Notes: generated by a model from the sequence alone, not told the origin. Shown: positions 34,388-44,154, counted from the first letter of the stretch. The stretch: 64,000 nt of DNA from Bacteroidetes bacterium ADurb.Bin008 (GCA_002071445.1 MWFE01000067.1:61691-125690), one strand, 5' to 3'. A program made the numbers and translations.

Positions 34388-35764
34388 CTATTTATACCAT
34401 TTTTGATTTGTAATCATCAGGGCTTCCTGAACGGTTATCCTAACACCATTGTTGTAAGCGGCTACAAAAGCATCGTCAATCGGGGTTGTATTCCATATCT
34501 TCACCCTGTAATCACGAGCTTCCTTATACTCTGTAAACGATCCGATTGAGTATTTATACCACCCTTCGTGTTTTTCCGTTCTCACATCCTCCGATATATT
34601 CAGTCGTCGGAAATACCTCTTTATATCAACAGGGCGGTGTCCGGCGGCCAGTTGAACTCTGTAGTACACCCCTTCTTCCGGCTCGAGCATGTAGCTCACA
34701 TCCAACTCTTCAACTTTTTTGGCAAACCGAGGTTTATCTTCAATCTTTCTATACTGAACAGCAATTTCCCTCCCTCCTTCTGCATCGGTCTCCGTATAGG
34801 TAGAACTAATGGCCGGTGTTGCGGAAGGTGTTGATAACTTTGGCGCAGGTACTGAAGAGATTATCCCATCGAGGTATCGCGGATCGGGGTTATTGAAATC
34901 GGCATCCCTCTGAACAATATCTATCACCTGGGTGGATCCGTTAAGAATAAACGAGAAGGTTCCCTTTAAGGGCAATTCCACCTTGCCTTTGTCATCTTCA
35001 GGCAACAATTTATAGTTAACCACAAAGCGTTCTTCCGGAGGCAGGTTCATCCACAGAAATTTTACTGTGTTGTCCTTAAAAGTGAAAATGGCATCGCGGG
35101 GATTTATGGCTTCGGCAGAGTAGCCCGCCGGAATCACTTCCTCAATTTTTGCAAATTTTTCAGTACTCCCTTTATTTACCAGTATGTTAACCCTCATGTC
35201 ATTGCTCTGATCAATGAAATAGGGCGTCTGCCTTATACATCTCACATTGCTGGCCAGCAGCGAAACTGGTGGTTGAACAGGAATCATCTGCTGATACTCC
35301 GAAATATCAACAATCAGGTTTGGGTCAATCTTAGAGGATGGGCGTATTGAGATATTGCTGGGCGCAAGGTCAACCGTTTTCCTTTCATTCCCATCGATGT
35401 AGGAGAATGCACCTGCAAGGGAAAAGTTGCCTTTCAACCTTTCATCAACCCTTACACGATACGATAATTTGATCTCCTCGTCGGCAGGCAGCCTTAGCCA
35501 AATAAACTTAACCTTTTGGTCTTCAAACGCAAAGGAAGCATTGGGGTTAGTGGTAACCTGAGCTGTCAGGCCCCTTGGAAGTTCCTGTTGAAAGCGGGCA
35601 AAACTTTCTGCCTGTCCCTTTTTCAAAGTAACCGACACATCGAATTCCATACCGGCAGTAACCTCGCGCGGAACAGACATGGTCAGAGAGGCATCGCCAA
35701 TGGAGAAAAAATTCAAGAATAATACTCCCAGTAAGTTTAGTAAAAGTCCAAAATACTTGAGCAT
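34388..35764 (-). CDS. exported protein with two homologous repeats and a C-terminal SPOR-like domain
   Basis: A 458-residue protein with an N-terminal signal. Residues about 46-136 and 195-285 are copies of one beta-rich domain: compare ASFAFEDQKVKFIWLRLPAD with AIFTFKDNTVKFLWMNLPPE, and KGNFSLAGAFSYIDGN with VELPLKGTFSFILNGS. A linker rich in Ser, Pro and Thr leads to a SPOR-like fold (about 366-440, YYRVQLAAGHRPVDIKRYF and WYKYSIGSFTEYKEARDY), which in other proteins binds denuded peptidoglycan. The repeat domain is not one I recognise. It is the first gene of an operon with the TSP3 barrel, suggesting a wall-to-outer-membrane pair. Confidence 0.78.
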   Translation of the reverse strand: MLKYFGLLLNLLGVLFLNFFSIGDASLTMSVPREVTAGMEFDVSVTLKKGQAESFARFQQELPRGLTAQVTTNPNASFAFEDQKVKFIWLRLPADEEIKLSYRVRVDERLKGNFSLAGAFSYIDGNERKTVDLAPSNISIRPSSKIDPNLIVDISEYQQMIPVQPPVSLLASNVRCIRQTPYFIDQSNDMRVNILVNKGSTEKFAKIEEVIPAGYSAEAINPRDAIFTFKDNTVKFLWMNLPPEERFVVNYKLLPEDDKGKVELPLKGTFSFILNGSTQVIDIVQRDADFNNPDPRYLDGIISSVPAPKLSTPSATPAISSTYTETDAEGGREIAVQYRKIEDKPRFAKKVEELDVSYMLEPEEGVYYRVQLAAGHRPVDIKRYFRRLNISEDVRTEKHEGWYKYSIGSFTEYKEARDYRVKIWNTTPIDDAFVAAYNNGVRITVQEALMITNQKWYK

Positions 35765-35812
35765 AGCTTAATGTATGTTTTTTTGGCCTTGTAATTCAGT
35801 ACGCAATTATAG

Positions 35813-35820
35813 CAAAATTA
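35813..35820 (-). promoter_or_regulatory. -7 element TAATTTTG for the SPOR/TSP3 operon
   Basis: TAATTTTG on the minus strand matches TAnnTTTG, 49 bases before the SPOR gene ATG. A good TTTG is not seen at the -33 place. Confidence 0.4.
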
Positions 35821-35916
35821 ACAATAGATTTTTTTATTTCTGTAGAAATGTTGCAGTTTGTTCATTTTTTTCGAAAATTGTTAGAAACTTTTTCAGAAAA
35901 ATACACTTTCCAAACG

Positions 35917-35937
35917 AAAAACTTCCGCCAACGGAAG
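35917..35937 (-). terminator. Rho-independent terminator downstream of the Memo gene
   Basis: On the minus strand CTTCCG, loop TTGG, CGGAAG is followed by TTTTT. It lies about 260 bases past the Memo stop, so the transcript would carry a long 3' tail. Confidence 0.6.
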
Positions 35938-36196
35938 GTCATTTCCAAGACAATGAATACCTGAATATATAATGCACGTAGGGGGATCAAAAGCAAATTA
36001 TATACATATTTGCTGTTTTGTTTATGCATTTTATTTTATTTATGATTATTCATTTATTTATTTTGTATATAAAAGTAAGTTTATTAAATCTCATGTCAAT
36101 TGTTCAATATCGAATTGTATGAAAATACGAATGTGGATTTAAGAAAAAAGTCTCCACATTTATATCCTGAGAACTAATCCGATAATTTGTGATGGG

Positions 36197-37036
36197 CTAT
36201 TCTTGAAAATAGATCATGGAAACGTAATGCACAACGCTGTCCGAAGGATGAATCTCTCCTGAATGTCCTATGCTTAAAATTTCACTCTTAGCCTTTTCCG
36301 ATATCCTTTTGGAATACTCTATTAGGGTCATGATAGCTCCATATCCGCATATGCTGGAATGTTGAACTTTTACCAGTGTGTCAATACCCTCTGCATCCAA
36401 AGTTAATGCCTTGTCAATTATCGGCCTATCCACTCTTTGCCCCTCCTGAGGGGATACGTAATGGGAAAAATCGCTGGATGCAACCACGATAACATGCTTG
36501 CCATACCTGATAATGGCTTTGTAAAGCTTTTCAGCAAGGACTGCCGATTGCTGGTATGACTGCTGGAGTATGGAAATGGGGACAATGCGTACCGATTGGG
36601 GCAGGTAGTGCTGAATAAACGGTACCAACACCTCTCCCGAGTGCTCAAATTTATGGGCATCGGCTGAAGTGGGCAACTCTAACAGACCGACCAATTCAGT
36701 ATCAATCTCCGCGAGGCCGAAGGGAGTTTCCCAAAAATCATGGACATCAACGGCAACAGGTGGACCATAGCCTTTATGATTTGGATTTACAATAACAACT
36801 GTATCAATGGGTTGTTTCGAATGCTGCAGTATTTTGAAAAAATGTACCGCCTGATACCCTGAGTAGATATAGCCCGCATGCGGGACAACACCGCCAAGAA
36901 TGTGATGGCGGGCAAAATCAAGGTTTATGCGCTGGGCTTCCCTATTTTCGATTTGGCCAATTAGTTTGTTCAATTCTTGGGAATTGGAAGGGTAGAATAT
37001 GCCTGCCACGGCCGGCTTTCGAATGGATTTTTTCAT
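36197..37036 (-). CDS. amrB: Memo family protein (AmmeMemoRadiSam system protein B)
   Basis: A 279-residue protein starting at the ATG at 37036 (an upstream extension to 37084 would overlap the radical-SAM gene). It has the Memo/LigB-like dioxygenase fold: RKPAVAGIFYPSNSQEL at the start, PHAGYIYSGYQAVHFF near 54, NPNHKGYGPP near 86, and SSDFSHYVSP near 190, where conserved His and Cys/Asp residues line the pocket. Family function is unsettled; it occurs with AMMECR1 and a radical-SAM enzyme across archaea and bacteria. It follows the radical-SAM gene by 11 bases and is co-transcribed with it. Confidence 0.88.
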   Translation of the reverse strand: MKKSIRKPAVAGIFYPSNSQELNKLIGQIENREAQRINLDFARHHILGGVVPHAGYIYSGYQAVHFFKILQHSKQPIDTVVIVNPNHKGYGPPVAVDVHDFWETPFGLAEIDTELVGLLELPTSADAHKFEHSGEVLVPFIQHYLPQSVRIVPISILQQSYQQSAVLAEKLYKAIIRYGKHVIVVASSDFSHYVSPQEGQRVDRPIIDKALTLDAEGIDTLVKVQHSSICGYGAIMTLIEYSKRISEKAKSEILSIGHSGEIHPSDSVVHYVSMIYFQE

Positions 37037-37047
37037 AATTTCAGATT

Positions 37048-38094
37048 TTAAAGAACAACAATCCTGCGACCACATCCGGCGCAATTACCCTGATTGTCAA
37101 TGCCCTTTGACCCAATGCTATAACCACTCCTCTCAATAACGACCTTTCGGCATTGCGGACATATGGTATTACTCAAATCGCCTCCCTGCGACACATTACC
37201 AATGTAAACAAAATTGAGCATCTCCATGGCCAAGGTTCTCAGTCGTAGCAGAGTTTCTGTCGGAGTTGGATGGATTTGCAGGCGATAGGATGGGAAATAC
37301 CTGTTGATATGCAGCGGAGTATCATTCCCCAACTCTCCGGCGATCCACTTTACCATTTCGCCAAACACTTTCGTATCGTCATTCAAACCGGGTATAACAA
37401 GATTGGTTATTTCCAAATGCTTTCCCCGTTTCGCAATGGCCTGCAGAGTGTTTTTAACCGGTTGTAACGAGCCTCCGCAAATGTCGTTGTAAAACGAGTT
37501 TGTATAGGCCTTTAAATCGATGTTAAAGGCATCCACAACGTCAAGTAATTGCTCCAGGGGTTTTCGGTTAATATAACCGTTGGAAACCATTACATTCTTC
37601 AATCCCTGTTGTCTGGCGGGGACTGCTATATCGAACATGTATTCAAACCAAACAATGGGCTCATTGTAGGTATAGGCTATCCCACAATTGTCCTTATACT
37701 CAATCGATGCCTTCAGAATCCGGTTGAGAGAAACGCTTTTTGTATTTAAAATTTCCATGTTCGAGGGATGAGAAATATGGAAATTTTGGCAAAACACACA
37801 TTGTAAGTTACATCCAAATGTACCAACCGATAAAATGCTACTGCCGGGGTAAAAGTGGTAAAGGGGCTTTTTCTCAATGGGATCAAAGTGAATACCCGTT
37901 ACCATGCTGTAATTGGTGCTAAAAAGCTTACCCTGGTTATTGAGCCGGACTCCGCATATTCCGGTTTTTCCCTTTTGGATATGGCATCCATGGGGGCATA
38001 ACGCACATTTAACAGTGCCATTATGCGAATCTCCGGAATAGTACATCGCCTCTTTCATGGATTCACTGATAAAAACCGGATGAAAAAACCTCAT
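37048..38094 (-). CDS. amrS: AmmeMemoRadiSam system radical SAM enzyme
   Basis: A 348-residue radical-SAM enzyme of the PflA-related clade. An N-terminal cysteine set (KCALCPHGCHIQKGKTGICG, about 30-49) precedes the 4Fe-4S site CNLQCVFCQN (CxxxCxxC, about 94-103). The C-terminus has a zinc-ribbon pair, CPQCRKV and CAGCGRR. Partner is the Memo gene just downstream. Of the usual trio, the AMMECR1 (protein A) gene is not in this window. The substrate of the system is not known. Start ATG at 38094; a candidate promoter ends only about ten bases upstream, so the leader is very short. Confidence 0.9.
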   Translation of the reverse strand: MRFFHPVFISESMKEAMYYSGDSHNGTVKCALCPHGCHIQKGKTGICGVRLNNQGKLFSTNYSMVTGIHFDPIEKKPLYHFYPGSSILSVGTFGCNLQCVFCQNFHISHPSNMEILNTKSVSLNRILKASIEYKDNCGIAYTYNEPIVWFEYMFDIAVPARQQGLKNVMVSNGYINRKPLEQLLDVVDAFNIDLKAYTNSFYNDICGGSLQPVKNTLQAIAKRGKHLEITNLVIPGLNDDTKVFGEMVKWIAGELGNDTPLHINRYFPSYRLQIHPTPTETLLRLRTLAMEMLNFVYIGNVSQGGDLSNTICPQCRKVVIERSGYSIGSKGIDNQGNCAGCGRRIVVL

Positions 38095-38405
38095 TCTCGC
38101 ATCTTAAAGGTACGTAATTTTACCTTGTTTTCAAGCCAATATAGAGGGAATAGCAACTCAACGAAAGCCAATTTTTTATTACACCTGCAATGCGATGATA
38201 CACAATACACCTTCTCTCCCACCTCCCGACAGGTGAGCAATTGTTCAATTATCCGATAGCCAAAGTTTTTGAATAAGCAGAAGCCAACATTGCTTATACA
38301 TTAATGGTTGGTGAAGGCATTTAGAAATTGCTAAATGCCAGTATCACCCCATTGGAAGATATCCGTTAGTTTTTGGAAAATTCGGTATTAAAACAAGTAA
38401 AAGGC
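38095..38405. other. 311-base gap between the radical-SAM and T9SS genes
   Basis: Contains the radical-SAM promoter and, at 38316-38339, a perfect 9-bp hairpin (GGCATTTAG, loop AAATTG, CTAAATGCC) about 66 bases past the T9SS gene stop, probably a weak terminator since no T run follows. No gene is visible. Confidence 0.55.
38105..38135 (-). promoter_or_regulatory. possible promoter of the amrS-amrB operon
   Basis: On the minus strand CTTG at 38135-38132, a 19-base spacer, then TACCTTTA at 38112-38105. The spacing is ideal but each box has one mismatch. Confidence 0.4.
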
Positions 38406-40466
38406 CTAATGCTTAACCATTTTGAACACTGCCTTCTCTCCATTACGGGAATAGAAGGTGGCAATGTAAACACCTTTTGCGAAATTGGCAGTACTGATGT
38501 ATGGCGTACTCAAAGGGATATCAAAAACTACCTGACCCATTATGTTAGAGATAACCAAACGGTTAAAATTCTCATAATGTGTTAAATGAATGGCATCGCT
38601 GAATGGGTTAGGGAACACTTTAATATTCACCAGATTTTGAGTGTTCACATCCGTAGTCCAAACATAAATTGGGTAGGTCTTAGTAGTTACACCATCCTGT
38701 GCAGTAACGGTAAACTCAACAGGAACGGAAAAATCCATCGTGGTGGGATAAACATAGTTAATGGTGGCACCCTCGGTTATGGAAATAACCGGTGTCAAGG
38801 CAGTAATATTGGCTCCCTCAGGCAACCATACAACCACATGATCCTGAGCAATGAATACTTCATCCTGCCCTTCTTCAAATTCAAAGGATAGAATATTGGC
38901 CTCAAAATATGTTGCCGGGAAACCCCACTGGTCGTTAACGACCATATCGTTCTCTACATTAATCTCACGATTTGGATCGCCATCCCATTCACCTCCACTC
39001 CAACCTTGCCCAAACGCATCGGAGAAATATTTATACTGGTGTATTCCGTTCTCCACTTCCAAGGAGGTGGTATACAGTAATTCATGGATTGGTTTGTAAA
39101 CCATGAAATTATCCAGCATAAGCATTAGCGCATCGTGTGAAACGTATTGAATGGCTATGTTAACCTGCTGCCCATCGTAGTCGCTCAAATCAAAAGTGAA
39201 CTTAGTCCACTCGGCGGGTACTTCAATATAATCGCCTTCGGAAATGGGAACAAATTTGGTTGTATCGGCTCCCTCGGTTGATATCAAAACCCTTATACGC
39301 TCCAAACCGTAGCTATCGGTGATGGATTTCGCTGCGAAGCGAAGCAGGCATGAATCGATAAGAGATATGGAGGGGGAAATGAGCCATTTATTATCGTCCT
39401 CCGTTTTGGATTGCACGGCAATCAAGTACTTATCCCCGTCGAAAGCCGGTTGGGTACCGCTGACATCGGGTACTGCCATGGAAGGATTGAATACCATAAA
39501 TGCAAAAGGTTCCTCCTCCCCCGGAAAATCGAACTCGCTGACAGACCAAGTGGCATCATCATTAACCAAATGGGTGATCCAAGGGGGAAAGAGGGTTGCA
39601 AAATCGGGGTATTCATCCCAACTTTCGCGGAATATTACGTTAGCCGCCCTATCTTCTTCTACTTTCTCAAGGGTTATGGAGCCTTCGGTTCCCGGAACAG
39701 CCCACTCTGTAAAGTCACCTGTCAAAAAAACGCTGTGCGTTTCGGGGTCGAAACCATCGGCCAAAACCATATTTACGTTAAAAGTAACATTACTATATGT
39801 TGGAGGAAGGGTGGCCGTAACGTAAGCCTGTATATTCCAATTATAATCTAAATTGGAATTTACTGACGACAATTCATTCCATTCGTTTTTAAAATAAACC
39901 ATATTCCCCTTCCCTGATACTGCGGGCCCTCCATCACAGCCGGCGGGATAACCTCCTTTAGTATCAACGCTATAGCCAATCCACAGCTTGGTAGTATCAA
40001 CTATCTGAAATGGGGTTGATAACGCCACAGTATTCCATTGCGCGATATCTACATGGGTTACCACTTGTGAGTACACTTCCTGTGCGTAAGTCCCTATCCA
40101 AATTTTCAGGGTATAAACACAGTCTTCATAATTAGGAAAGAAGCTGATTTTTGTAACATACAATCCGTTATAATCTTCAATATCCTCCGGGTTCCAGCGT
40201 GCTGCCACGCTGAATTTTACTGCAGTATTGTTTCCAACGGAATTGGCATTTTCTCCATCATCCCAGTGTATCCACTGCCCGTCATCGTTGCTGTTTCTGT
40301 CTTTTACAAATGGCAAACCCGTTGTTTTTGCTGCCGTTAATCCGGGGATATCATCAAACATACTGTAGCCGGGTTGTTGTAAAACGTTGCAGGTGGCAGG
40401 AACTACAAAACCAAAAAAAAGACCTATAAATAGGGTTGTGACAGCTGTTTTTGTACGAATTGACAT
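38406..40466 (-). CDS. T9SS-secreted multidomain protein (choice-of-anchor J type)
   Basis: A 686-residue secreted protein with signal peptide (about 7-27). A beta-sandwich region (about 60-220) is followed by a MAM-like choice-of-anchor J domain (about 285-460: IFRESWDEYPDFATLFPPW, then KWLISPSISL and MLMLDNFMVY), a linker, and a small domain with NYVYPTTMDFSVPVEFTVTA. The last 75 residues are a type A T9SS sorting domain (VNIKVFPNPFSDAIHL...NIMGQVVFD...FAKGVYIATF), so it crosses the outer membrane through the type IX system and is anchored or released. No catalytic motif is seen; carbohydrate or protein binding is inferred. Confidence 0.88.
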   Translation of the reverse strand: MSIRTKTAVTTLFIGLFFGFVVPATCNVLQQPGYSMFDDIPGLTAAKTTGLPFVKDRNSNDDGQWIHWDDGENANSVGNNTAVKFSVAARWNPEDIEDYNGLYVTKISFFPNYEDCVYTLKIWIGTYAQEVYSQVVTHVDIAQWNTVALSTPFQIVDTTKLWIGYSVDTKGGYPAGCDGGPAVSGKGNMVYFKNEWNELSSVNSNLDYNWNIQAYVTATLPPTYSNVTFNVNMVLADGFDPETHSVFLTGDFTEWAVPGTEGSITLEKVEEDRAANVIFRESWDEYPDFATLFPPWITHLVNDDATWSVSEFDFPGEEEPFAFMVFNPSMAVPDVSGTQPAFDGDKYLIAVQSKTEDDNKWLISPSISLIDSCLLRFAAKSITDSYGLERIRVLISTEGADTTKFVPISEGDYIEVPAEWTKFTFDLSDYDGQQVNIAIQYVSHDALMLMLDNFMVYKPIHELLYTTSLEVENGIHQYKYFSDAFGQGWSGGEWDGDPNREINVENDMVVNDQWGFPATYFEANILSFEFEEGQDEVFIAQDHVVVWLPEGANITALTPVISITEGATINYVYPTTMDFSVPVEFTVTAQDGVTTKTYPIYVWTTDVNTQNLVNIKVFPNPFSDAIHLTHYENFNRLVISNIMGQVVFDIPLSTPYISTANFAKGVYIATFYSRNGEKAVFKMVKH

Positions 40467-40536
40467 GTTATTTGCTAAATATTTAACTCTTTCTTTATGA
40501 AAATTGCGCGATGTTTTGCGCTATCGATTATGATTC

Positions 40537-41076
40537 TTAAAAATAGAAATTCAGGCCTCCGCCAATCAAATGGTAGATAGGTCCTGTGAGACCTATTTCT
40601 GCTTCAAAAATAAAACTCATGTTATTCCTGATGCCCACTTCCACCCCCAACGGGAGCCATAGTAAGACATTTACATCCTTCTTGGGAAAATTCACATCCA
40701 CATCGGCACCCGTAAAAATTCTAACCTCTTTCTTTATGGGAAATGTGATATTAAAAGTTCCGTCCACTCCAAAAACGCCATAGTGGTGAGCTCCGGCGGC
40801 AATGGACATATTTTTGGCAATGGCAAATTCCACATCGGCTCCAAAGTACTCCGATGGGCCTAAAAAACCAAGGTTCAGGCCGAAATCAATACCCTTTACA
40901 ATGCCTGCACCTCCGTGTAGGAAAAGGATAAAATCAGCGCCCCCGTTGATAACAACTGCCGGTTCAAGTCCAACTGAGAAAGTTTTAGGCTTTAAGGTTT
41001 GCCCCGTATTAAAAACCTGTGAATGTGCAACTGATACCGTTAGAAACAGCATGAGAATCAAGAAAAATCTCTTCAT
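40537..41076 (-). CDS. small outer-membrane beta-barrel-like protein
   Basis: A 179-residue protein starting at ATG 41076 (an in-frame extension adds nine residues). Signal peptide MKRFFLILMLFLTVSVAHSQ, then alternating glycine and aromatic strands (FSVGLEPAVVINGGADFILF, GFLGPSEYFGADVEFAIAK) ending in FYF with a C-terminal aromatic, as in outer-membrane barrels. About 8 strands fit its length. The family is not recognised. It is divergent from the M14 peptidase across 162 bases and 70 bases upstream of the T9SS gene on the same strand. Confidence 0.75.
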   Translation of the reverse strand: MKRFFLILMLFLTVSVAHSQVFNTGQTLKPKTFSVGLEPAVVINGGADFILFLHGGAGIVKGIDFGLNLGFLGPSEYFGADVEFAIAKNMSIAAGAHHYGVFGVDGTFNITFPIKKEVRIFTGADVDVNFPKKDVNVLLWLPLGVEVGIRNNMSFIFEAEIGLTGPIYHLIGGGLNFYF

Positions 41077-41238
41077 AATCCCATTATTTAAAGTGACTAG
41101 CAAAAGTAATAATATATTATTGAAAACGATTTAAAAGGGAGATTTTGTATTCGACATGTATATAATGTTGTAGCTATAAAAAAACAATATGCTTAACTTT
41201 AGCCCCTGATTTTTAAACTAACCCCATCAAAGAGTGAT

Positions 41239-44154
41239 ATGAAAAAATATGTGTTGTTTCTGATAATGTTATTCGCTTTGTCACAGAGTTCGCTGTGTCA
41301 GGTTGAGAAGTACTACCGGGTGAAAATATATACACCGGATGTTTCGGATATTCTCCGACTGGCAGCAAAAGGATTGCCCATGGAAAGCGGCGAGCATAAA
41401 CCCGGAGCCTACATTGTAGGAGAATTCTCGGAAAGCGAGTTGACGCTAATTGGCGAAACCGGTTTGAAGTACGATATTCTTATTGATGACCTGAGCGCTT
41501 TTTACTGCAAACGGAATGAGCCTTTCGATATTGACCGTATGAACATGGAAATGAAGGCCTCCCGAAGGTCTTTTAAAAATTATACAACTCCCGAAAACTT
41601 TTCGTTAGGGAGTATGGGAGGATATCATACATACACGGAGTTGCTTGCAGAATTGGATGAAATGAAGACCCTTTTTCCAAACCTGATATCAACCAAACAA
41701 CCCATTGGGACAACTAATACCATCGAAGGAAGGCCTGTGTACTGGGTAAGGATTTCCAACAACCCCGAGGTAGATCAGGAAAAACCTGCTGTGCTTTACA
41801 CAGCCCTTACTCATGCCCGCGAACCGGCCTCGCTGCAGCAGATGCTGTACCAGATGTGGTATCTCATGGAAAACTACAATAGTGATCCTGAAATTCAATA
41901 CCTTATCAACAATCTGGAGATGTACTTTATTCCCTGTGTCAACCCCGATGGCTATATATACAACCATACCACTAATCCCAACGGTGGCGGGATGTGGCGT
42001 AAAAACAGGCGCAATAATGGTGACGGCTCTTTTGGGATTGACCTCAATCGTAATTATGGCTACAATTGGGGATACGACAACAGCGGGTCGTCGCCCTACG
42101 GCAGCTCTGAAACCTATCGAGGTACTGGACCCTTTAGCGAGCCCGAAACACAGCTGGTAAAGCAATTCTGCGAAGCAAGAGAAATATCGCTTGCGCTCAA
42201 TAACCACACCTACAGCGATTTGCTTATCTATCCATGGGGATACGCCAATATACTGACTCCCGATTCGCTGGTTTTTATCAAATATGCCCAGCTGCTTACC
42301 TCGGAGAATCACTATACATACGGAACGTGCTACGAAACCCTTAACTACGTTTCCAACGGTAGTAGTGACGACTGGATGTATGGTGAGCAAACCACCAAGA
42401 ATAAGATTTTCGCATTTACGCCCGAAGCGGGAAAGCCTTCGGATGGATTTTGGCCTGCTGTTAACCGTATTGAGGAGATATGTGCCGGGCACACCGGGAT
42501 GAACCTGTATCTGGCACGGCTGGCCCTTGCCTATGCCAACGTCAAGGATTTATCACCACGGGTATTCAGTAGCGTAAATTCATTCTTCCCCTTCGAAATC
42601 ACCTCGCTGGGGCAGGCAAACAACCCTACATTCACCGTAAGCATTCAGCCAATCTCGTCCAACATACAATCTGTGGGCGAACCAATTGTTTTCAACAATC
42701 TGGATGTTCTGGCTTCGGCTGTCGACTCCATTGGCATTGCCTTTAAACCCGGCATTGCCAACGGTGATTTGGTAAAATTTGCGTTGGCTGTAAATAATGG
42801 CAGCTATACCTACACAGATACCATAGTGAAACAATACGGCTCTTTGGAGCTAATCATTGATGATCAATGCAACAACATGGGCAACTGGACCAGTACATCG
42901 TGGAATATTACAAGTCAGTACTACCATTCAGCTCCCACATCCATAAACGACAGTCCAAACAGCAATTACCCCAACAACGCTACCACGTTCATTACCCTGA
43001 ATATGGCGGTTGACCTAACGGATGCCGTTATGGCATGGGTCGATTTTATGGCCCGATGGGACATTGAAAAGAATTGGGACTATGCCCAGTTTATGATATC
43101 TACCGATAATGGATCAACCTGGACTCCGCTTCAGGGTCAGCATACATCGATTGGGGGAAGTTATCAGGATTCGGGCAAACCTTTATACCACGGAACTCAG
43201 AGCAATTGGGTTAAAGAGGAAATCTCCCTGGGCAGCTACATAGGGCAAACCGTTAAGTTCCGCTTCCGCATGGTGAGTGATGTAATGATCAATGGGCAGG
43301 GATTCTTTTTCGATGATTTTAGAATTGAAAAAATGGTGCCTTCGTCCGATCCCTCGTTAAACCTGCCATCCGAACTATCGTTCGTAAAGGGAGATAGCCT
43401 TACCATTGATGTGAGCGAATACATTTCCAACTTCATTGATAATCTTGAGCTCTCGTGGGAGGGGAATGATAAAATTATCATAGAAAAGAATGGATGGGAA
43501 ATCACCTTACGGGTTGATGATGAAGAGTGGATTGGCACTGAGGATGTTACATTTACAATTTCGGGCGAATTCGGGACATCGTCCTCAACGGTTGCCATAG
43601 AATGTACCGCTCCCGGCAATTATGTTCCTGTGATTGTCGGACAATATGATATAGTTACCCATAAGAATGTGCCCATTGAGATAACCCTCGATCATCTGAT
43701 TGTGGAGGATGAAGACAACACTTACCCCGACGATTTCAGCCTGACAGTACTTGAGGGCGACAATTATTCGTGCTCAAATCACACCATTACCCCTGCCGAA
43801 AACTATGTAGGCATGCTCTCTGTTCCTGTTTACGTATCGGATGGAAGAGACGACAGCAATACCTTTAACCTTTCGGTTGAAGTTAGAATACCTGATGATG
43901 TCGTTGCAACTGATGGTAGAAGTAGCATTCAAATGCTATACCATGCCGAACTCTCATTGCTTACCATTCTTGTCAACCCCGATGAGATGTTCCACACCCT
44001 TCAGATTTTTGATATGCAAGGACGAATGGTAACGAGCAGGATGATTGCCGGACATTCCCAAAGGATAGACGTATCGCTGGCTAACCCCACAAAGGGCTTG
44101 TATGTGGTACGTCTTTTGGGCAAGAGGGTGTACTCCGAACGAATTGTGCTGTAG
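41239..44154 (+). CDS. T9SS-secreted M14 zinc carboxypeptidase
   Basis: A 971-residue secreted metallopeptidase. Signal peptide to about 20, a prodomain, then the M14 domain (about 120-430): zinc ligands His192 and Glu195 in THAREPASL and His323 in NNHTYSD, the substrate-binding NRNYGYNWG (Arg271) and the general base Glu396 in FTPEAGKPS. The following beta domains (about 450-900) include a MAM/jellyroll-like part (WVDFMARWDIEKNWDYAQFM) and cadherin-like repeats. The last 60 residues (LLTILVNPDEMFHTLQIF...GRMVTSRM...KGLYVVRLL) are a divergent type A sorting domain. It digests peptides outside the cell. Confidence 0.92.
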   Translation: MKKYVLFLIMLFALSQSSLCQVEKYYRVKIYTPDVSDILRLAAKGLPMESGEHKPGAYIVGEFSESELTLIGETGLKYDILIDDLSAFYCKRNEPFDIDRMNMEMKASRRSFKNYTTPENFSLGSMGGYHTYTELLAELDEMKTLFPNLISTKQPIGTTNTIEGRPVYWVRISNNPEVDQEKPAVLYTALTHAREPASLQQMLYQMWYLMENYNSDPEIQYLINNLEMYFIPCVNPDGYIYNHTTNPNGGGMWRKNRRNNGDGSFGIDLNRNYGYNWGYDNSGSSPYGSSETYRGTGPFSEPETQLVKQFCEAREISLALNNHTYSDLLIYPWGYANILTPDSLVFIKYAQLLTSENHYTYGTCYETLNYVSNGSSDDWMYGEQTTKNKIFAFTPEAGKPSDGFWPAVNRIEEICAGHTGMNLYLARLALAYANVKDLSPRVFSSVNSFFPFEITSLGQANNPTFTVSIQPISSNIQSVGEPIVFNNLDVLASAVDSIGIAFKPGIANGDLVKFALAVNNGSYTYTDTIVKQYGSLELIIDDQCNNMGNWTSTSWNITSQYYHSAPTSINDSPNSNYPNNATTFITLNMAVDLTDAVMAWVDFMARWDIEKNWDYAQFMISTDNGSTWTPLQGQHTSIGGSYQDSGKPLYHGTQSNWVKEEISLGSYIGQTVKFRFRMVSDVMINGQGFFFDDFRIEKMVPSSDPSLNLPSELSFVKGDSLTIDVSEYISNFIDNLELSWEGNDKIIIEKNGWEITLRVDDEEWIGTEDVTFTISGEFGTSSSTVAIECTAPGNYVPVIVGQYDIVTHKNVPIEITLDHLIVEDEDNTYPDDFSLTVLEGDNYSCSNHTITPAENYVGMLSVPVYVSDGRDDSNTFNLSVEVRIPDDVVATDGRSSIQMLYHAELSLLTILVNPDEMFHTLQIFDMQGRMVTSRMIAGHSQRIDVSLANPTKGLYVVRLLGKRVYSERIVL

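Larger units (their letters stand above)
35765..36196. other. 432-base AT-rich gap between SPOR and Memo genes
   Basis: Holds the SPOR gene's upstream region, a terminator for the Memo gene (35917-35937) and, from about 35990 to 36110, a very AT-rich stretch of repeated TTTAT words. No coding sequence, tRNA or repeat array is visible in it. Confidence 0.6.

Noticed and set aside
41689..42492. 267-codon frame antisense to the M14 peptidase
   Set aside because: It opposes the catalytic domain with all zinc ligands intact and has no domain of its own.
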